The notes: generated by a model from the letters alone, not told the origin. Positions 9,083 through 19,025 are shown, counted from the stretch's first letter. The stretch is 64,000 nt of DNA from Aliidiomarina sp. (GCF_022565475.1 NZ_JAIUMR010000001.1:310001-374000); one strand, 5' to 3'. Program-made: numbers and translations.

Positions 9083-9629
9083 GTGCGACAGTAATACCAC
9101 TCAGTACCCCATAAAAATGGGCTGCGACCGCAAGTGATTCGGTTGCAGCCTGATTACCCAACGGCCCGAAAAACTGCTCCCAGCTGACTTTGAGCACTAA
9201 ACCGAATAAAAGTAGGTAGCCAAGTTTAATGCGCTGGCGAATGTCATGACACGCTCCCCACGCGAAAATGGCATACAGGACGCCGGAAAAACCAACATAG
9301 TATTGCAGTTCAGGCGCCAGCCAGTACACACCGATACCGGTCAACACGGTGAGGGCTATGACCACGTAAGCATAGCGCCAAGCTGGTGCATGCTCGGCAA
9401 AGAGCAAGAACATCACCCAAATACCAGCCACATTCAACAGCAAATGCCGCCATTCAAAATGCAGTAACTGCCCAGTCATGATCCGCCACCACTGCCCTTC
9501 CGCAATGAGCTCTCGCTGATAACTGAGCGCCTCATGCAGGTTTGCTGGTAACAGATAAAAAAAGACCAGCAGCAATGACATCACTGCTGCTGGTACTAGG
9601 TATTGCCGTTCAAGAGGCAGTTGAATCAC
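9039..9629 (-). CDS. rrtA: Rhombosortase, rhomboid-family intramembrane serine protease
   Basis: 196 residues with about six membrane segments and little else, the size of rhombosortases. Catalytic serine is S115 in GFSGVLYA and catalytic histidine H171 in AHFYGVLSG; the HFEWRHLLLNVAGIW block carries the conserved H and N of the rhomboid oxyanion region. Rhombosortases cleave GlyGly-CTERM tails of exported proteins such as the VesB protease of Vibrio cholerae and help place them on the cell surface or release them. The start is GTG at 9629, immediately after the TAA of the upstream S9 peptidase gene, so the two are translationally coupled. The subtilisin at 4041-8006 is the likely substrate in this window. 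Confidence 0.85.
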   Translation of the reverse strand: MIQLPLERQYLVPAAVMSLLLVFFYLLPANLHEALSYQRELIAEGQWWRIMTGQLLHFEWRHLLLNVAGIWVMFLLFAEHAPAWRYAYVVIALTVLTGIGVYWLAPELQYYVGFSGVLYAIFAWGACHDIRQRIKLGYLLLFGLVLKVSWEQFFGPLGNQAATESLAVAAHFYGVLSGITVALIQISVASQQRKHH

Positions 9630-12083
9630 TTAGTTCTTCTCTGGATACAATGAATCCCACCACTCTGGTTGGTCTTTCAGATGTTTATCAAACCAAGCCA
9701 TGTAGGTTGCCCACCAATGGAAGCGCGCATCGCGACCAATAATGTGGTGATCCTGGCCTTTATATTCGACCAGCTCGACTTCTTTATCCAACAGTTTCAG
9801 TGCCGTGTACATAATGTGACTCTCACCCGGCGGAACGTTGGTATCCGCATCACCGTGAATCAGTAACATTGGCGCAGTCACTTTATCGGCATGAAAGACC
9901 GGGCTTTGTTGCGAATACAAATCCGCGTTGTTCCATGGGAAGCTACCCTTGCTGGCTTCGCCAGAGTACAAGAAGCCCCACCAACCGTGTCCCCAGTAGG
10001 ACGTAATATTCGAAATACCAGCATGGGACATTGAGGCCGAGAAGATATCCGTCATCGTCGCCAACAACATGGTCATAAAGCCACCGTAAGAAGCACCTAA
10101 ATGGCCCACACGGTCAGCGTCAACAAAAGGATGCGCAGCAAGAAACTCTTGCGTGCCTTGAATAATGTCTTCGGCCGTGTATTCACCCCAGGCATTAACG
10201 TGCCGCGCCGAGAACTCTTGGCCATAACCAATAGCGCCGGTCGGCTGTAACACATACACCACGTACCCCTGATGAGCCCATAGATTAAACGGGTAACGAC
10301 CAGTAAAGCCACGTTGAACCGGTGTTGTGCCGCCATAATAGTAAACTAACGCTGGGTAGGTCTGTTCAGGGTCAAAGTTATGCGGATAATACACTCGGCC
10401 GTGAATTTCATCACCGTGACGATTGGTAAAGTTCCACTCTTCAACCGGTGCGATACGATTCGCAGTATAGGCGACATCAGCACTGTCCCACAGGGTTTGT
10501 AAGCGCCCTTCCTGCAAGTCTAAGCTCACCACTTTTTGCGGGGTCGTTGCGCCACTGCCGGCAATCACCAATTTTGGCAATGCTGACTGATTGTAAGTCA
10601 CGTTCGAGACAACTTCGATATCCGTGCTGACTCGCATAAAACGTGACGTACGCGGATCAAAACGATAGAGCTGGGTGCCATCACGTTCTGTTACGCGCAA
10701 CAATAATTGCTGATTTCCCAGCACTGCAACACTACTAATCGCTGGATCAAACTCTCGACTCAACGCAGTGACCTGCTGATTTGCATCGAGACGATAGAGC
10801 TGACCATCATAGTTATTGGTTAACAAGTCTTCCGCAAGACGAGGATCACGACCGGCGTTATCGGCAAATTCAGGGCCGGCAACAATATAGATGCCCTCTT
10901 CACCGTAGACCGCTTGGTTAAATGTCCGATGGGTACCCAGATCACGCGTTTCGCCGGAAGCGACGTCGACTTCGAACAACTGCACAGCAAAATGCGGTGG
11001 CGCAGCATAATCGACGAGACGGCTGCTGACTAACAATCGGTCGCCATCGCGATGCGTATCCGCAAGGCTGTGGCCAGAACCACCAAAGGTATGCTGCTGA
11101 ACCAGTCCACTGTCGATATTAACCGTATTTTGCGTTACATTGCGGAAACTCGACCAACGATCTTCAAGAGCTTGAAAACGTTTACTGAGACCAGAGTCAC
11201 TCTCCGCTGTTTTCGTCCAGTTGAAGACTAAACGGCTGTCGTCTAACCAACGTAAACCAGACATGCCGCGTTGTTCTGCAGTCACCGTGGTGACCGACAG
11301 GTCCGTCAAATCTAAAATTTCAATTTTGTTGCCACTAATATAAGCAACTTGAGAAGCACTTGGGTGCCAAGCAAACTGCCCTGCGTTCGCGTTTTGCCAA
11401 CGATAGACGATGCGATTCTCGCTCAGATCTTTAATCACTAATTCATTCTGAGCACTATTACCGGTCGTCGGTGAATAGGCGCTTTCCCGCCAGACCAGAT
11501 AACGACCGTCCGCCGACAAGTCGATTGAACTCACCGTTGGCGCATCGAACATCGACTGTTCACTCAAACGCCAATGCTCCGGCCATTGCGTCGCAACCGT
11601 GTCATGTTCGGCTTTACCTTGCCAGTTCAGAGTCAGTGCTGACCAATCCTCAACACCTTCAACTAAAATAATCAGCTTGTGATCACCAGTTTGCAAATTC
11701 ACGTCAACACTATGCTTACCGCTGGCGATGCGACTGCCATTGAGATACACAGAGGTGTGGCTTGCACCTGACACTTCGATGCTGCCACGGGTGAAACGAT
11801 CGACACTGAGCGGCAATCTTAAAACACTGCTCTCGCCGCTGATGCTATCCGCTAACGAGGTATCGGATGCATTAAAATCAGCTAACCAAGGACGCACAGC
11901 GCTATCGCGTAACGCATCGGCTTGATCCGAGTCACTGCTAGTGATTCTCACGGGATGGACACGAACATCCTGTTTGGCAATTTCTATTTCCGCGGCTGAT
12001 ACTGATGCTGCGCTAAAGAGACCCGTCGCGGCCAAAGCAATAGCGACGCCTCGCAATGAAAACTGTGAACCTAAAATTCGCAT
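9630..12083 (-). CDS. Exported S9 family prolyl-oligopeptidase-like peptidase
   Basis: 817 residues: Sec signal peptide (residues 1 to about 30, ending SVSAAE), a beta-propeller of WD-like blades at about 190-540 and a C-terminal alpha/beta hydrolase. Nucleophile serine is S665 in GASYGGFMT, the acid lies in HGDADTNVP and the histidine in GQDHHIIG. This is the S9C/DPP-like layout: the propeller restricts access to short peptides. About 110 residues between the signal and the propeller (LTNWQG-type beta strands) look like an extra jelly-roll domain. An AAGGG site precedes the ATG. It is followed without a gap by rrtA. No GlyGly-CTERM tail is visible at its own C-terminus. Confidence 0.88.
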   Translation of the reverse strand: MRILGSQFSLRGVAIALAATGLFSAASVSAAEIEIAKQDVRVHPVRITSSDSDQADALRDSAVRPWLADFNASDTSLADSISGESSVLRLPLSVDRFTRGSIEVSGASHTSVYLNGSRIASGKHSVDVNLQTGDHKLIILVEGVEDWSALTLNWQGKAEHDTVATQWPEHWRLSEQSMFDAPTVSSIDLSADGRYLVWRESAYSPTTGNSAQNELVIKDLSENRIVYRWQNANAGQFAWHPSASQVAYISGNKIEILDLTDLSVTTVTAEQRGMSGLRWLDDSRLVFNWTKTAESDSGLSKRFQALEDRWSSFRNVTQNTVNIDSGLVQQHTFGGSGHSLADTHRDGDRLLVSSRLVDYAAPPHFAVQLFEVDVASGETRDLGTHRTFNQAVYGEEGIYIVAGPEFADNAGRDPRLAEDLLTNNYDGQLYRLDANQQVTALSREFDPAISSVAVLGNQQLLLRVTERDGTQLYRFDPRTSRFMRVSTDIEVVSNVTYNQSALPKLVIAGSGATTPQKVVSLDLQEGRLQTLWDSADVAYTANRIAPVEEWNFTNRHGDEIHGRVYYPHNFDPEQTYPALVYYYGGTTPVQRGFTGRYPFNLWAHQGYVVYVLQPTGAIGYGQEFSARHVNAWGEYTAEDIIQGTQEFLAAHPFVDADRVGHLGASYGGFMTMLLATMTDIFSASMSHAGISNITSYWGHGWWGFLYSGEASKGSFPWNNADLYSQQSPVFHADKVTAPMLLIHGDADTNVPPGESHIMYTALKLLDKEVELVEYKGQDHHIIGRDARFHWWATYMAWFDKHLKDQPEWWDSLYPEKN

Positions 12084-12396
12084 AGGAAACCCTTGTTGAC
12101 GTTCTTATCATTAAAATCTAAAGCTTATCTTACACATTTCCGTTGAAATCGGCAGTTTTCGTCCACAAGAATGCGATAAAACTCGTAGCAAACACGATTA
12201 TTTTGAGAAAAAAGAAATCTGATCGCAAATTCGCGTCTGACAAGGCTACCGATCACGGCTTGAAGGATGTATGCTAAATGCGATTTTTGTTCGAGTTCTA
12301 GGCAAAATGACGCTGAAGCTGCCATTTTAACTAGAGATTTATTCGAACTCACACCGAAAACACAACAAAAACAGTGGTTAACCACGGGGACTCATT
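12084..12396. other. Divergent intergenic region between S9 peptidase and abgT-like gene
   Basis: 313 bases without a supported gene. It must hold the promoters of both flanking genes. A TTGACG hexamer at 12096-12101 points right but has only a poor -10 at the right distance. A 12-bp palindrome lies at its right end. An 86-codon leftward open frame here has no family features and I do not believe it. Confidence 0.6.
12374..12385. promoter_or_regulatory. 12-bp perfect palindrome next to the ribosome site of the AbgT gene
   Basis: GTGGTTAACCAC, ending directly before the GGGGA ribosome site. It could be an operator or a small hairpin over the start; no known binding-site family is matched. Confidence 0.35.
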
Positions 12397-13953
12397 ATGA
12401 GCGCTGACAAGCAAGTCAAGGATACAGAAAACGGTCTGCTCAACCGTTTCCTCAATAAAATCGAAGTGATCGGCAATAAACTCCCTGATCCAGCCGTCAT
12501 GTTTGCTGGATTATTAGTGATTGTCTGGGCACTGAGCTTATTGTTCGCCCAATTTAGTTATAGTGAAATCGACCCGCGAACAGGTACCGAGATTGTCGTT
12601 AATAACCTACTCGCACCCGCCGCCCTCGCGAACTTCCTCGCCACCATGGTTACAACATTCACGTCATTTGCGCCGTTAGGTGTCGTGCTTGTTGCTATGC
12701 TAGGTATTGGTGTGGCAGAGCGCAGTGGTTTTATTAACGTTGGCATTAAGTTGCTATTGAACAACACAGCGAAATTCTTGCTCACGCCAATTTTGATCTT
12801 AGTGGCAATTGTCAGCCATACCGCAGTTGATGCTGGCTACGTTCTCGTTATTCCGCTTGGTGGTATTATCTTCTATGCCGCTGGTCGTCACCCTCTTGCG
12901 GGTATCGCCGCAGCGTTTGCCGGTGTGTCAGGTGGTTTCTCCGCAAACTTTGTACCCAGTGCGATCGACCCGATGTTGCAAGGGATTACCCAAGAAGCGG
13001 CACGCTTATACGACTCAACGATTCTGCTCAACCCACTGAACAACTGGTACTTTACCGCTGCGTCGAGCATTGTCGTGGTATTAGTCGGTTGGTACTTAAC
13101 TGATAAAATCATTGAGCCACGGCTGCAAGGCACCCAAGTTGACGGTGACCCTGAAGAAATGCCAAAAATCGAAGAAGTTTCTGCCAAAGACCGCAAAGCC
13201 TTTACCGCCGGTGGCCTAACCATGCTTGCAGGTATTGTTGCACTCGTGGTCATGACCTTGCCAGAAACCTCAGCGCTGCGTTCACCTGAGGGTGAAATCG
13301 CTGCATTTGATGCACCACTGATGCAGTCGATTGTACCGATTATCTTCTTGTTGTTCTGGGTACCTGGCATTGTTCACGGCTATGTCGCTGGAACCTTTAC
13401 TGAGTCCAAAGACGTCATCATGGCAATGTCGAAAACCATGGAAACCATGGCTTACTACCTGGTCATGGCCTTCTTCTGTGCGCTCTTTATCAAGGCATTT
13501 GGTGACTCGAATCTCGGCATTCTACTGGCCATGAAAGGCGCGAACTTCCTGCAAGCGATGGCTGTTCCAGGCCCGGTGACCTTGGTGGGTATCATTATGT
13601 TGGTTGCGATTATTAACCTATTCGTTGGCTCTGCCAGCGCAAAATGGTTACTGATTTCTCCAATTTTCGTACCTATGCTGATGCAGCTCGGTATCTCACC
13701 TGACCTGACTCAGGCGGCCTACCGTGTTGGTGATTCGGTGAGTAACATCATTACGCCGTTATTGCCTTACTTCCCACTCGTTGTGGTTTACTGTCAACGC
13801 TATGTGAAGAGCACAGGTATCGGTACATTAGTTTCGATGATGCTGCCATACAGTGTCGCCTTGGGTATTATTTGGACCATCTTCTTGTTGCTCTACTGGA
13901 TGATCGGAATCCCACTCGGTGTCCAAGCCAACTATATTTACCCAGCTGGTTAA
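12397..13953 (+). CDS. AbgT family transporter (MtrF/AbgT-like)
   Basis: 518 residues, inner membrane, with about a dozen hydrophobic segments including paired re-entrant hairpins. Family blocks are KLPDPAVMF near the N-terminus, SHTAVDAGYVLVIPLGG, the AGVSGGFSANFVPSAIDP turn and GSASAKWLLISPIFVPML near the end. The AbgT family includes the E. coli p-aminobenzoyl-glutamate importer and the MtrF-type proteins reported to export sulfonamides. Which activity applies cannot be told from sequence. No abgA/abgB hydrolase genes adjoin it, but an M20 peptidase follows. A strong terminator closes the unit. Confidence 0.9.
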   Translation: MSADKQVKDTENGLLNRFLNKIEVIGNKLPDPAVMFAGLLVIVWALSLLFAQFSYSEIDPRTGTEIVVNNLLAPAALANFLATMVTTFTSFAPLGVVLVAMLGIGVAERSGFINVGIKLLLNNTAKFLLTPILILVAIVSHTAVDAGYVLVIPLGGIIFYAAGRHPLAGIAAAFAGVSGGFSANFVPSAIDPMLQGITQEAARLYDSTILLNPLNNWYFTAASSIVVVLVGWYLTDKIIEPRLQGTQVDGDPEEMPKIEEVSAKDRKAFTAGGLTMLAGIVALVVMTLPETSALRSPEGEIAAFDAPLMQSIVPIIFLLFWVPGIVHGYVAGTFTESKDVIMAMSKTMETMAYYLVMAFFCALFIKAFGDSNLGILLAMKGANFLQAMAVPGPVTLVGIIMLVAIINLFVGSASAKWLLISPIFVPMLMQLGISPDLTQAAYRVGDSVSNIITPLLPYFPLVVVYCQRYVKSTGIGTLVSMMLPYSVALGIIWTIFLLLYWMIGIPLGVQANYIYPAG

Positions 13954-13990
13954 ACGTAACGCCTTATAACCTCTGGTTAAAAGATAGACA

Positions 13991-14030
13991 AAAAGGAGCT
14001 GAACTCTTCACCGAGTTTAGCTCCTTTCTT
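13991..14030 (+). terminator. Terminator after the AbgT-type transporter gene
   Basis: Long stem AAAGGAGCT-AACTC paired with GAGTT-AGCTCCTTT (one bulged base on each side), loop TTCACC, then a T-rich tail. Confidence 0.88.
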
Positions 14031-14077
14031 TTCTGCGCCATGGTAAGATGTACCCTTCGACTTGCTTAGGAGTTTTT

Positions 14078-15244
14078 ATGCATCGCACTTTGCCTTCGTT
14101 CATGGATATGTACCGTGATTTAATTGCCGCCCCATCGGTTAGTTGTCTTGAACCCACTTGGGATATCTCGAACCGACAAGTCATTGAATTACTGGGTCTG
14201 TGGCTGTCGAGCTTAGGCTTTCATGTTGAGATACAAGAACTCGAGCGCCAAGCGGGCAAGTATAATCTGTTGGCCAGTATCGGCCCTGAGCCAACCGACG
14301 GTAGTGCTGCAGGTCTCTTGTTATCAGGCCATACCGACACGGTGCCGTGGGACGAAGGTCGCTGGACGCGTGACCCATTCACCCTCACCGAAGCCGACGG
14401 TAAACTCTTTGGTTTAGGCAGTGCTGACATGAAGGGCTTTTTCGCTTTCGTCATCGAAGCGGTGCGTGATCTTGACCTCAGCAAATTAAAAAAGCCGCTG
14501 CGAATTCTAGCCACTGCCGACGAAGAAACATCCATGGCGGGTGCCCGTGAACTGCATCGCTTTGCCAACTTAAAACCAGAATACGCGGTCATTGGCGAGC
14601 CGACGAACATGGTTCCGGTGCGTATGCACAAAGGTCACTCGACCGACTGCATTCGCATCACCGGGAAATCAGGCCACAGTTCTAACCCCGCTGCAGGTGT
14701 AAACGCGATTAGCATAATGCACGAAGTGCTTGGTTCCCTGAAAACTCTTGAGCAAAGCCTGAAAGACAAGTTTCATGAGCCCGCGTTCGAAGTCCCTTAT
14801 CCAACCTTGAATTTCGGCCACATCCACGGCGGCGACGCAGCGAACCGTATTTGTGCCTGTTGCGAGCTACACATGGATATGCGGCCATTACCGGGTATGC
14901 GTATCGATACACTGAATGACATGCTTAACGGCGCATTGGCGCCCATTCGAGAGCGTTATCCGAATGCACTCGACATTATCGCCATGCATGAACCGATTCC
15001 TGGCTATGAAACCAAAGCCGATGCCGCTTTAGTCCGTTTGGCTGAAGCGATCAGTGGGCAGAACGCTGAACCCGCTAACTATTGTACCGAAGCACCATTT
15101 ATTCATGATCTAGGTTGCGAAACCATTGTTATGGGCCCGGGCTCTATTCGTCAGGCGCATCAGCCGGACGAGTACATCACCCTGGCGGAAATAAAGCCAG
15201 CACAACAACAGCTGCGCGAACTGATTGTGAAAACCTGCTTTTAG
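14078..15244 (+). CDS. argE: Acetylornithine deacetylase
   Basis: 388 residues, M20 zinc peptidase family, close in length to E. coli ArgE (383). It hydrolyses N2-acetylornithine to ornithine and acetate in arginine synthesis. The ATG at 14078 is preferred to one at 14048 because TAGGAG lies just before it. Metal ligands are H in SGHTDTVPWD, bridging D in SADMKGFF, the EE pair in ADEETSMAGA, E in IGEPTNM and a C-terminal histidine in GPGSIRQAHQPDE, whose sequence is ArgE-like. No other arg gene is nearby. rnhB follows after 18 bases, so the two may be cotranscribed. Confidence 0.9.
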   Translation: MHRTLPSFMDMYRDLIAAPSVSCLEPTWDISNRQVIELLGLWLSSLGFHVEIQELERQAGKYNLLASIGPEPTDGSAAGLLLSGHTDTVPWDEGRWTRDPFTLTEADGKLFGLGSADMKGFFAFVIEAVRDLDLSKLKKPLRILATADEETSMAGARELHRFANLKPEYAVIGEPTNMVPVRMHKGHSTDCIRITGKSGHSSNPAAGVNAISIMHEVLGSLKTLEQSLKDKFHEPAFEVPYPTLNFGHIHGGDAANRICACCELHMDMRPLPGMRIDTLNDMLNGALAPIRERYPNALDIIAMHEPIPGYETKADAALVRLAEAISGQNAEPANYCTEAPFIHDLGCETIVMGPGSIRQAHQPDEYITLAEIKPAQQQLRELIVKTCF

Positions 15245-15262
15245 AATAAAAAGGACGAAAAC

Positions 15263-15841
15263 GTGTCTGAACTAAAACGCCCTCTACTGACCTGTGGAGT
15301 CGACGAAGCGGGTCGCGGCCCAATTGCAGGTCCCGTCATTGCAGCTGCGGTGATACTTGATCCAAACAATCCAATTACGGGAATCACTGACTCGAAAAAA
15401 CTTAGCGAGAAAAAGCGCAATGCACTGAATCTCGAAATTCGTGAAAAAGCGCTATGTTGGTCGATAGCCCACTGTAGCGTCGAAGAAATTGACGAATTGA
15501 ATATTCTGCATGCGACCATGTTAGCCATGAAGCGCGCCGTCGAAGCATTACATCAACGTCCCGAGCTGGTTTTGATCGACGGCAATCGGCTGCCGAAACT
15601 TGCCGTACCGGCCGAAGCTATTGTTGGCGGTGACTTAAAAGAAGCCTGTATCGGTGCTGCGTCGATTCTAGCCAAGGTCGAGCGAGATCGGCAAATGCTT
15701 GAATGGCACGAGCTTTACCCGCAGTATAATTTCGCCAAACACAAAGCCTACGGTACTGCTGAGCATTTAGCTGCACTGAAAGCACATGGCGTTAGCCCGA
15801 TTCATCGTAAGAGCTTCCGCCCAGTGCGTGACCTTCTTTAG
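15263..15841 (+). CDS. rnhB: Ribonuclease HII
   Basis: 192 residues. It cuts the RNA strand of RNA-DNA hybrids and single ribonucleotides in DNA. The metal-binding aspartate/glutamate pair is in GVDEAGRGP; further acidic residues are in VLIDGN and in the [11 protein letters not shown] block. [14 protein letters not shown] near the C-terminus is the family signature. The start is GTG, with AAGGA 8 bases upstream. In E. coli rnhB sits between lpxB and dnaE; here it is detached from dnaE (31.5 kb) and rides behind argE. Confidence 0.95.
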   Translation: MSELKRPLLTCGVDEAGRGPIAGPVIAAAVILDPNNPITGITDSKKLSEKKRNALNLEIREKALCWSIAHCSVEEIDELNILHATMLAMKRAVEALHQRPELVLIDGNRLPKLAVPAEAIVGGDLKEACIGAASILAKVERDRQMLEWHELYPQYNFAKHKAYGTAEHLAALKAHGVSPIHRKSFRPVRDLL

Positions 15842-15870
15842 TCGCAGAGATTTAACGCTAGTAAACATGA

Positions 15871-15907
15871 AAAAAGGGCTATGCGATTACCGCATAGCCC
15901 TTTTTCA
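15871..15907. terminator. Bidirectional terminator between rnhB and the prolyl oligopeptidase gene
   Basis: Perfect 15-bp stem AAAAAGGGCTATGCG/CGCATAGCCCTTTTT around loop ATTAC. T-runs lie at the end on both strands, serving rnhB rightward and the prolyl oligopeptidase gene leftward. Confidence 0.95.
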
Positions 15908-15921
15908 ATTGGTTTAGAGAC

Positions 15922-18063
15922 TTAGCGTGGCAGTTCGCTATAGCCCATGTTGTATAAGATAAACGAGAACACGTCGGCAGCTTGGTCAATGACCATTGAC
16001 ACCGGCATTCCCGCACCATGGCCCGCATTGACATCAATGCGAATCAACTGTGGGTTTTCGCCACCATCTTTCGCCTGTAACTCAGCGGCATACTTGAATG
16101 AATGCGCCGGTACAACGCGATCATCGTGGTCAGCGGTGGTCACCATCGTTGCTGGGTGATTCACACCTTCACGGACGTTATGCACAGGCGAGTAGCCCAG
16201 CAAATACTCAAACATCTCTTCACTTTGCTCGGATGTGCCGTAGTCATATGCCCAACCCGCGCCGGCTGTAAAGGTGTGGTAACGCAACATGTCTAACACA
16301 CCAACGGCCGGAATTGCGACTTGGAACAGCTCAGGGCGCTGGGTCGACACCGCTGCCACTAACAGGCCGCCATTCGACCCACCACGAATCGCTAATTTAT
16401 TGCTGCTGGTGTAATTTTCCTCAATGAGATACTCGCCCGCAGCAATAAAGTCATCGAAGACGTTCTGACGGTTTAATTGGCGACCGGCATCATGCCAAGC
16501 TTTACCGTACTCGCCACCACCACGGATATTGGCAACGGCATAAATACCACCCATGTCCATCCAAACCGCGTTAGCAACGCTGAACGAAGGCGTCAGGCTG
16601 ATATTAAAACCGCCGTAGCCATAGAGAATGGTTGGGTTGCTGCCATCACGCTCAAGATCATTGCGATAGCTAATAATCATTGGAATCCGCGTACCGTCTT
16701 GCGAGGTATAGAACACTTGCTCAGACGTGTAATTTGCCGGGTCAAAGTTAGTTTCCGGGCGATTAAACAGCTCGCTCTCACCGGTATGCGGATCGAAACG
16801 ATAGATGCTGCTCGGCGTCGTGTAATTGGCAAAACTGAAGAACAGCTCCTCGGCGTCTGCCTTACCACCGAAACCACCGGCACTGCCCACACCAGGCAGA
16901 TCGATTTCACGGACCAAATTACCTTCTAAGTCGTATTGCTGTACTTGCGCGACTGCATCGACAATGTAATTAGCAAAGATATAGCCGGCACCGGTACTCG
17001 CACGTAACACGTGATTGGTTTCCGGAATCACATCCTGCCAATGCTCAGGTTGCGGATTTGCCGCATTCGCCATGACCACGCGACGGTTCGGTGCATCGCG
17101 GTTGGTTAGAAAATACAGGGTATCACCCTCAGCGGTGAGTAAACTCACATCGTGACTTGGCGTCTCAACAATTGCTGTAAAGCCAGCTTCTGGATTCTCG
17201 AGGTCTTTAATAAAGAGTTTGTTACCCGAAGTCGATACTGATGCCGAGACCAATAAATAGCGGTCATCACGGGTGACACTAGCGCCCACGTAACGATGAA
17301 TTTCCTCAGGCTTCTCACCAAACACGACTTGGTCTTCGGACTGAGGTGTACCCAAACGATGGAAATACAGCTTATGCTGCTCGGTCATTGCCGAAAGAGC
17401 GCTGCCGTCCGGCTTGTCATAGCTTGAATAATAAAAGCCTTCGTTACCGACCCAGTTAATGCCACTAAATTTGATGTCTTCGAGCACATCACCAATTTGT
17501 TCGCCAGTTTCGACATCAATCACGATGATCTTCCGCCAGTCACTGCCGCCCTCAGAAATCGCATATGCCGCTAAACTACCGTCACGCGAAAAACTCAAAG
17601 AAGCCATAGACGTTGTGCCATCAGCACTAAACGTATTTGGGTCGAGGAACACCTCTGGCTCACCGTCATCTTTCTGACGGTACAAAACAAACTGGTTTTG
17701 CAGGCCATCGTTGCGATAGAAATAGGTGTAATCGCCTTCTTTAAACGGTGCACCTAAGCGCTCGAAATTCCATGAGTCTTGTAACCGCTCACGAATAGAA
17801 TCACGATATGGAATTTGCTCTAAGTAAGAAAATGTCAGTTCATTCTGAGCTTTAACCCAAGCGCTAGTTTCAGCGCTGCGATCGTCTTCTAACCAACGAT
17901 ATGGGTCTGCAACTTGGCGACCAAAATAGGTGTCGACCACATCGCCTTTACGCGTTTCTGGGTAGGTTAAATTTGATTGCGCGGCGTCTGTCTCTGCTGG
18001 CGCTGGGGCTTCAGCACAGGCAGTTAACAGGGCAACCGTCAGTAATGGAATGGCGTATTTCAT
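15922..18063 (-). CDS. Prolyl oligopeptidase (S9A), lipoprotein
   Basis: 713 residues, the normal length for prolyl oligopeptidase, which cuts short peptides after proline. A lipoprotein signal (VALLTAC, Cys16) places it in the periplasm or on the outer membrane, followed by an alanine/proline-rich linker. The entry segment [25 protein letters not shown] is typical S9A (positions about 37-61). A seven-bladed propeller follows. In the hydrolase domain the serine is S563 in RGGSNGGLL, the aspartate is in [11 protein letters not shown] and the histidine in NAGHGAG. Monocistronic, with a GGAGAG ribosome site. It is the second exported S9 enzyme in this window. Confidence 0.94.
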   Translation of the reverse strand: MKYAIPLLTVALLTACAEAPAPAETDAAQSNLTYPETRKGDVVDTYFGRQVADPYRWLEDDRSAETSAWVKAQNELTFSYLEQIPYRDSIRERLQDSWNFERLGAPFKEGDYTYFYRNDGLQNQFVLYRQKDDGEPEVFLDPNTFSADGTTSMASLSFSRDGSLAAYAISEGGSDWRKIIVIDVETGEQIGDVLEDIKFSGINWVGNEGFYYSSYDKPDGSALSAMTEQHKLYFHRLGTPQSEDQVVFGEKPEEIHRYVGASVTRDDRYLLVSASVSTSGNKLFIKDLENPEAGFTAIVETPSHDVSLLTAEGDTLYFLTNRDAPNRRVVMANAANPQPEHWQDVIPETNHVLRASTGAGYIFANYIVDAVAQVQQYDLEGNLVREIDLPGVGSAGGFGGKADAEELFFSFANYTTPSSIYRFDPHTGESELFNRPETNFDPANYTSEQVFYTSQDGTRIPMIISYRNDLERDGSNPTILYGYGGFNISLTPSFSVANAVWMDMGGIYAVANIRGGGEYGKAWHDAGRQLNRQNVFDDFIAAGEYLIEENYTSSNKLAIRGGSNGGLLVAAVSTQRPELFQVAIPAVGVLDMLRYHTFTAGAGWAYDYGTSEQSEEMFEYLLGYSPVHNVREGVNHPATMVTTADHDDRVVPAHSFKYAAELQAKDGGENPQLIRIDVNAGHGAGMPVSMVIDQAADVFSFILYNMGYSELPR

Positions 18064-18175
18064 GAAGCTAGGCTCTCCAAGTGTTGTTGTTATATTAACC
18101 CTAGATTAACAAAGTAATCTCACAAAGCCTATGCAATTAAGCCCAGTAATTAAACGCTATACCGAGCAGCTAGCG

Positions 18176-18859
18176 CTATTTCACGACAACCGCAACCTCA
18201 TCGTCGTGCTGGTCATCCAAGTAAGCAATCATGATTTCATTACGGCGTAGGAAAGGTAATCGCCAGGGCGGGTCATAACGGGCAACTTCTGGGCTTCCTA
18301 GGGGAGTTAACCCTTGATCTTGCATCCATGCGAGCAACTCAGTCGCTATTTGTTTTGTCCGTCTCTCGCCGGCAAAGCCTGAAAATGAAACAACTGCATA
18401 GGTTTGTGTCGGTACTTGGCGCACCTGCACTTGCGAATTATTCGGTTTCGGCAGCGTCTCATAACTGTACTTACTGGGCATGACAAAATGCACGCGCCAG
18501 CGATTGTCGTTTTGTTGCATGGTGACGGGTGCTGTCATGCTAATCTCGACTGATTGAGGCTTCATCGTCACCGGTGACGTCATCGCAATGTCTTGGCTCC
18601 GCCCCGATTCCGCAGTGTTATTACCAAAAATGAAGTCGGCTAGAACACGAAAGCCGCGGTTCGACGCTTCATTCATGGACCCTGTTACCCAAGTTTCCGC
18701 AATCAGCATAGGTTGATACAAACGCAGCTCGACCGGTCCTCGTTGCTCAAGGACTTCATACTTCGGCTCTTCTGTTGCCATCGCTGTTCCTCCATCGACC
18801 AGTGATAAAAAGGTTAGTGATAGAACACCAAGAAGACTCGCCAAAACAAATTTTTTCAT
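18176..18859 (-). CDS. SOUL family haem-binding protein, exported
   Basis: 227 residues with an N-terminal signal (about 1-28, MKKFVLASLLGVLSL onward). The SOUL/HBP fold is seen in PKYEVLEQRGPVELRLYQP, the paired repeats IAMTSPVTMK and ISMTAPVTMQQ, and a C-terminal strand set ending RRNEIMIAY. Eukaryotic members bind haem or porphyrin; the role of the bacterial exported forms is not established. It stands alone between the prolyl oligopeptidase and dehydrogenase units, with an AGGG ribosome site. Confidence 0.88.
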   Translation of the reverse strand: MKKFVLASLLGVLSLTFLSLVDGGTAMATEEPKYEVLEQRGPVELRLYQPMLIAETWVTGSMNEASNRGFRVLADFIFGNNTAESGRSQDIAMTSPVTMKPQSVEISMTAPVTMQQNDNRWRVHFVMPSKYSYETLPKPNNSQVQVRQVPTQTYAVVSFSGFAGERRTKQIATELLAWMQDQGLTPLGSPEVARYDPPWRLPFLRRNEIMIAYLDDQHDDEVAVVVK

Positions 18860-18950
18860 AGCCTAACCCTCACACTAACTAGCAGTCCTTTAAATACGTC
18901 GTTAAGCAGCGAAACGGCTTCATCCGCGATGATTATTTTTTAACAACCAT

Positions 18951-18989
18951 AAAAAAACTGCCTAAGTCATTCACTTACTTAGGCAGTTT
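18951..18989 (-). terminator. Terminator of the branched-chain keto acid dehydrogenase operon
   Basis: Perfect 13-bp stem AAACTGCCTAAGT/ACTTAGGCAGTTT with a 9-base loop. On the minus strand it is followed by seven T. It lies downstream of the E2 gene stop. Confidence 0.92.
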
Positions 18990-19025
18990 CGATTTGCTTC
19001 AAGCGCTAATTATTTACAGAGACAC

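Noticed and set aside
12125-12385. 86-codon leftward frame in the gap before the AbgT gene
   Set aside because: No ribosome site or recognisable domain; overlaps the expected promoter region.
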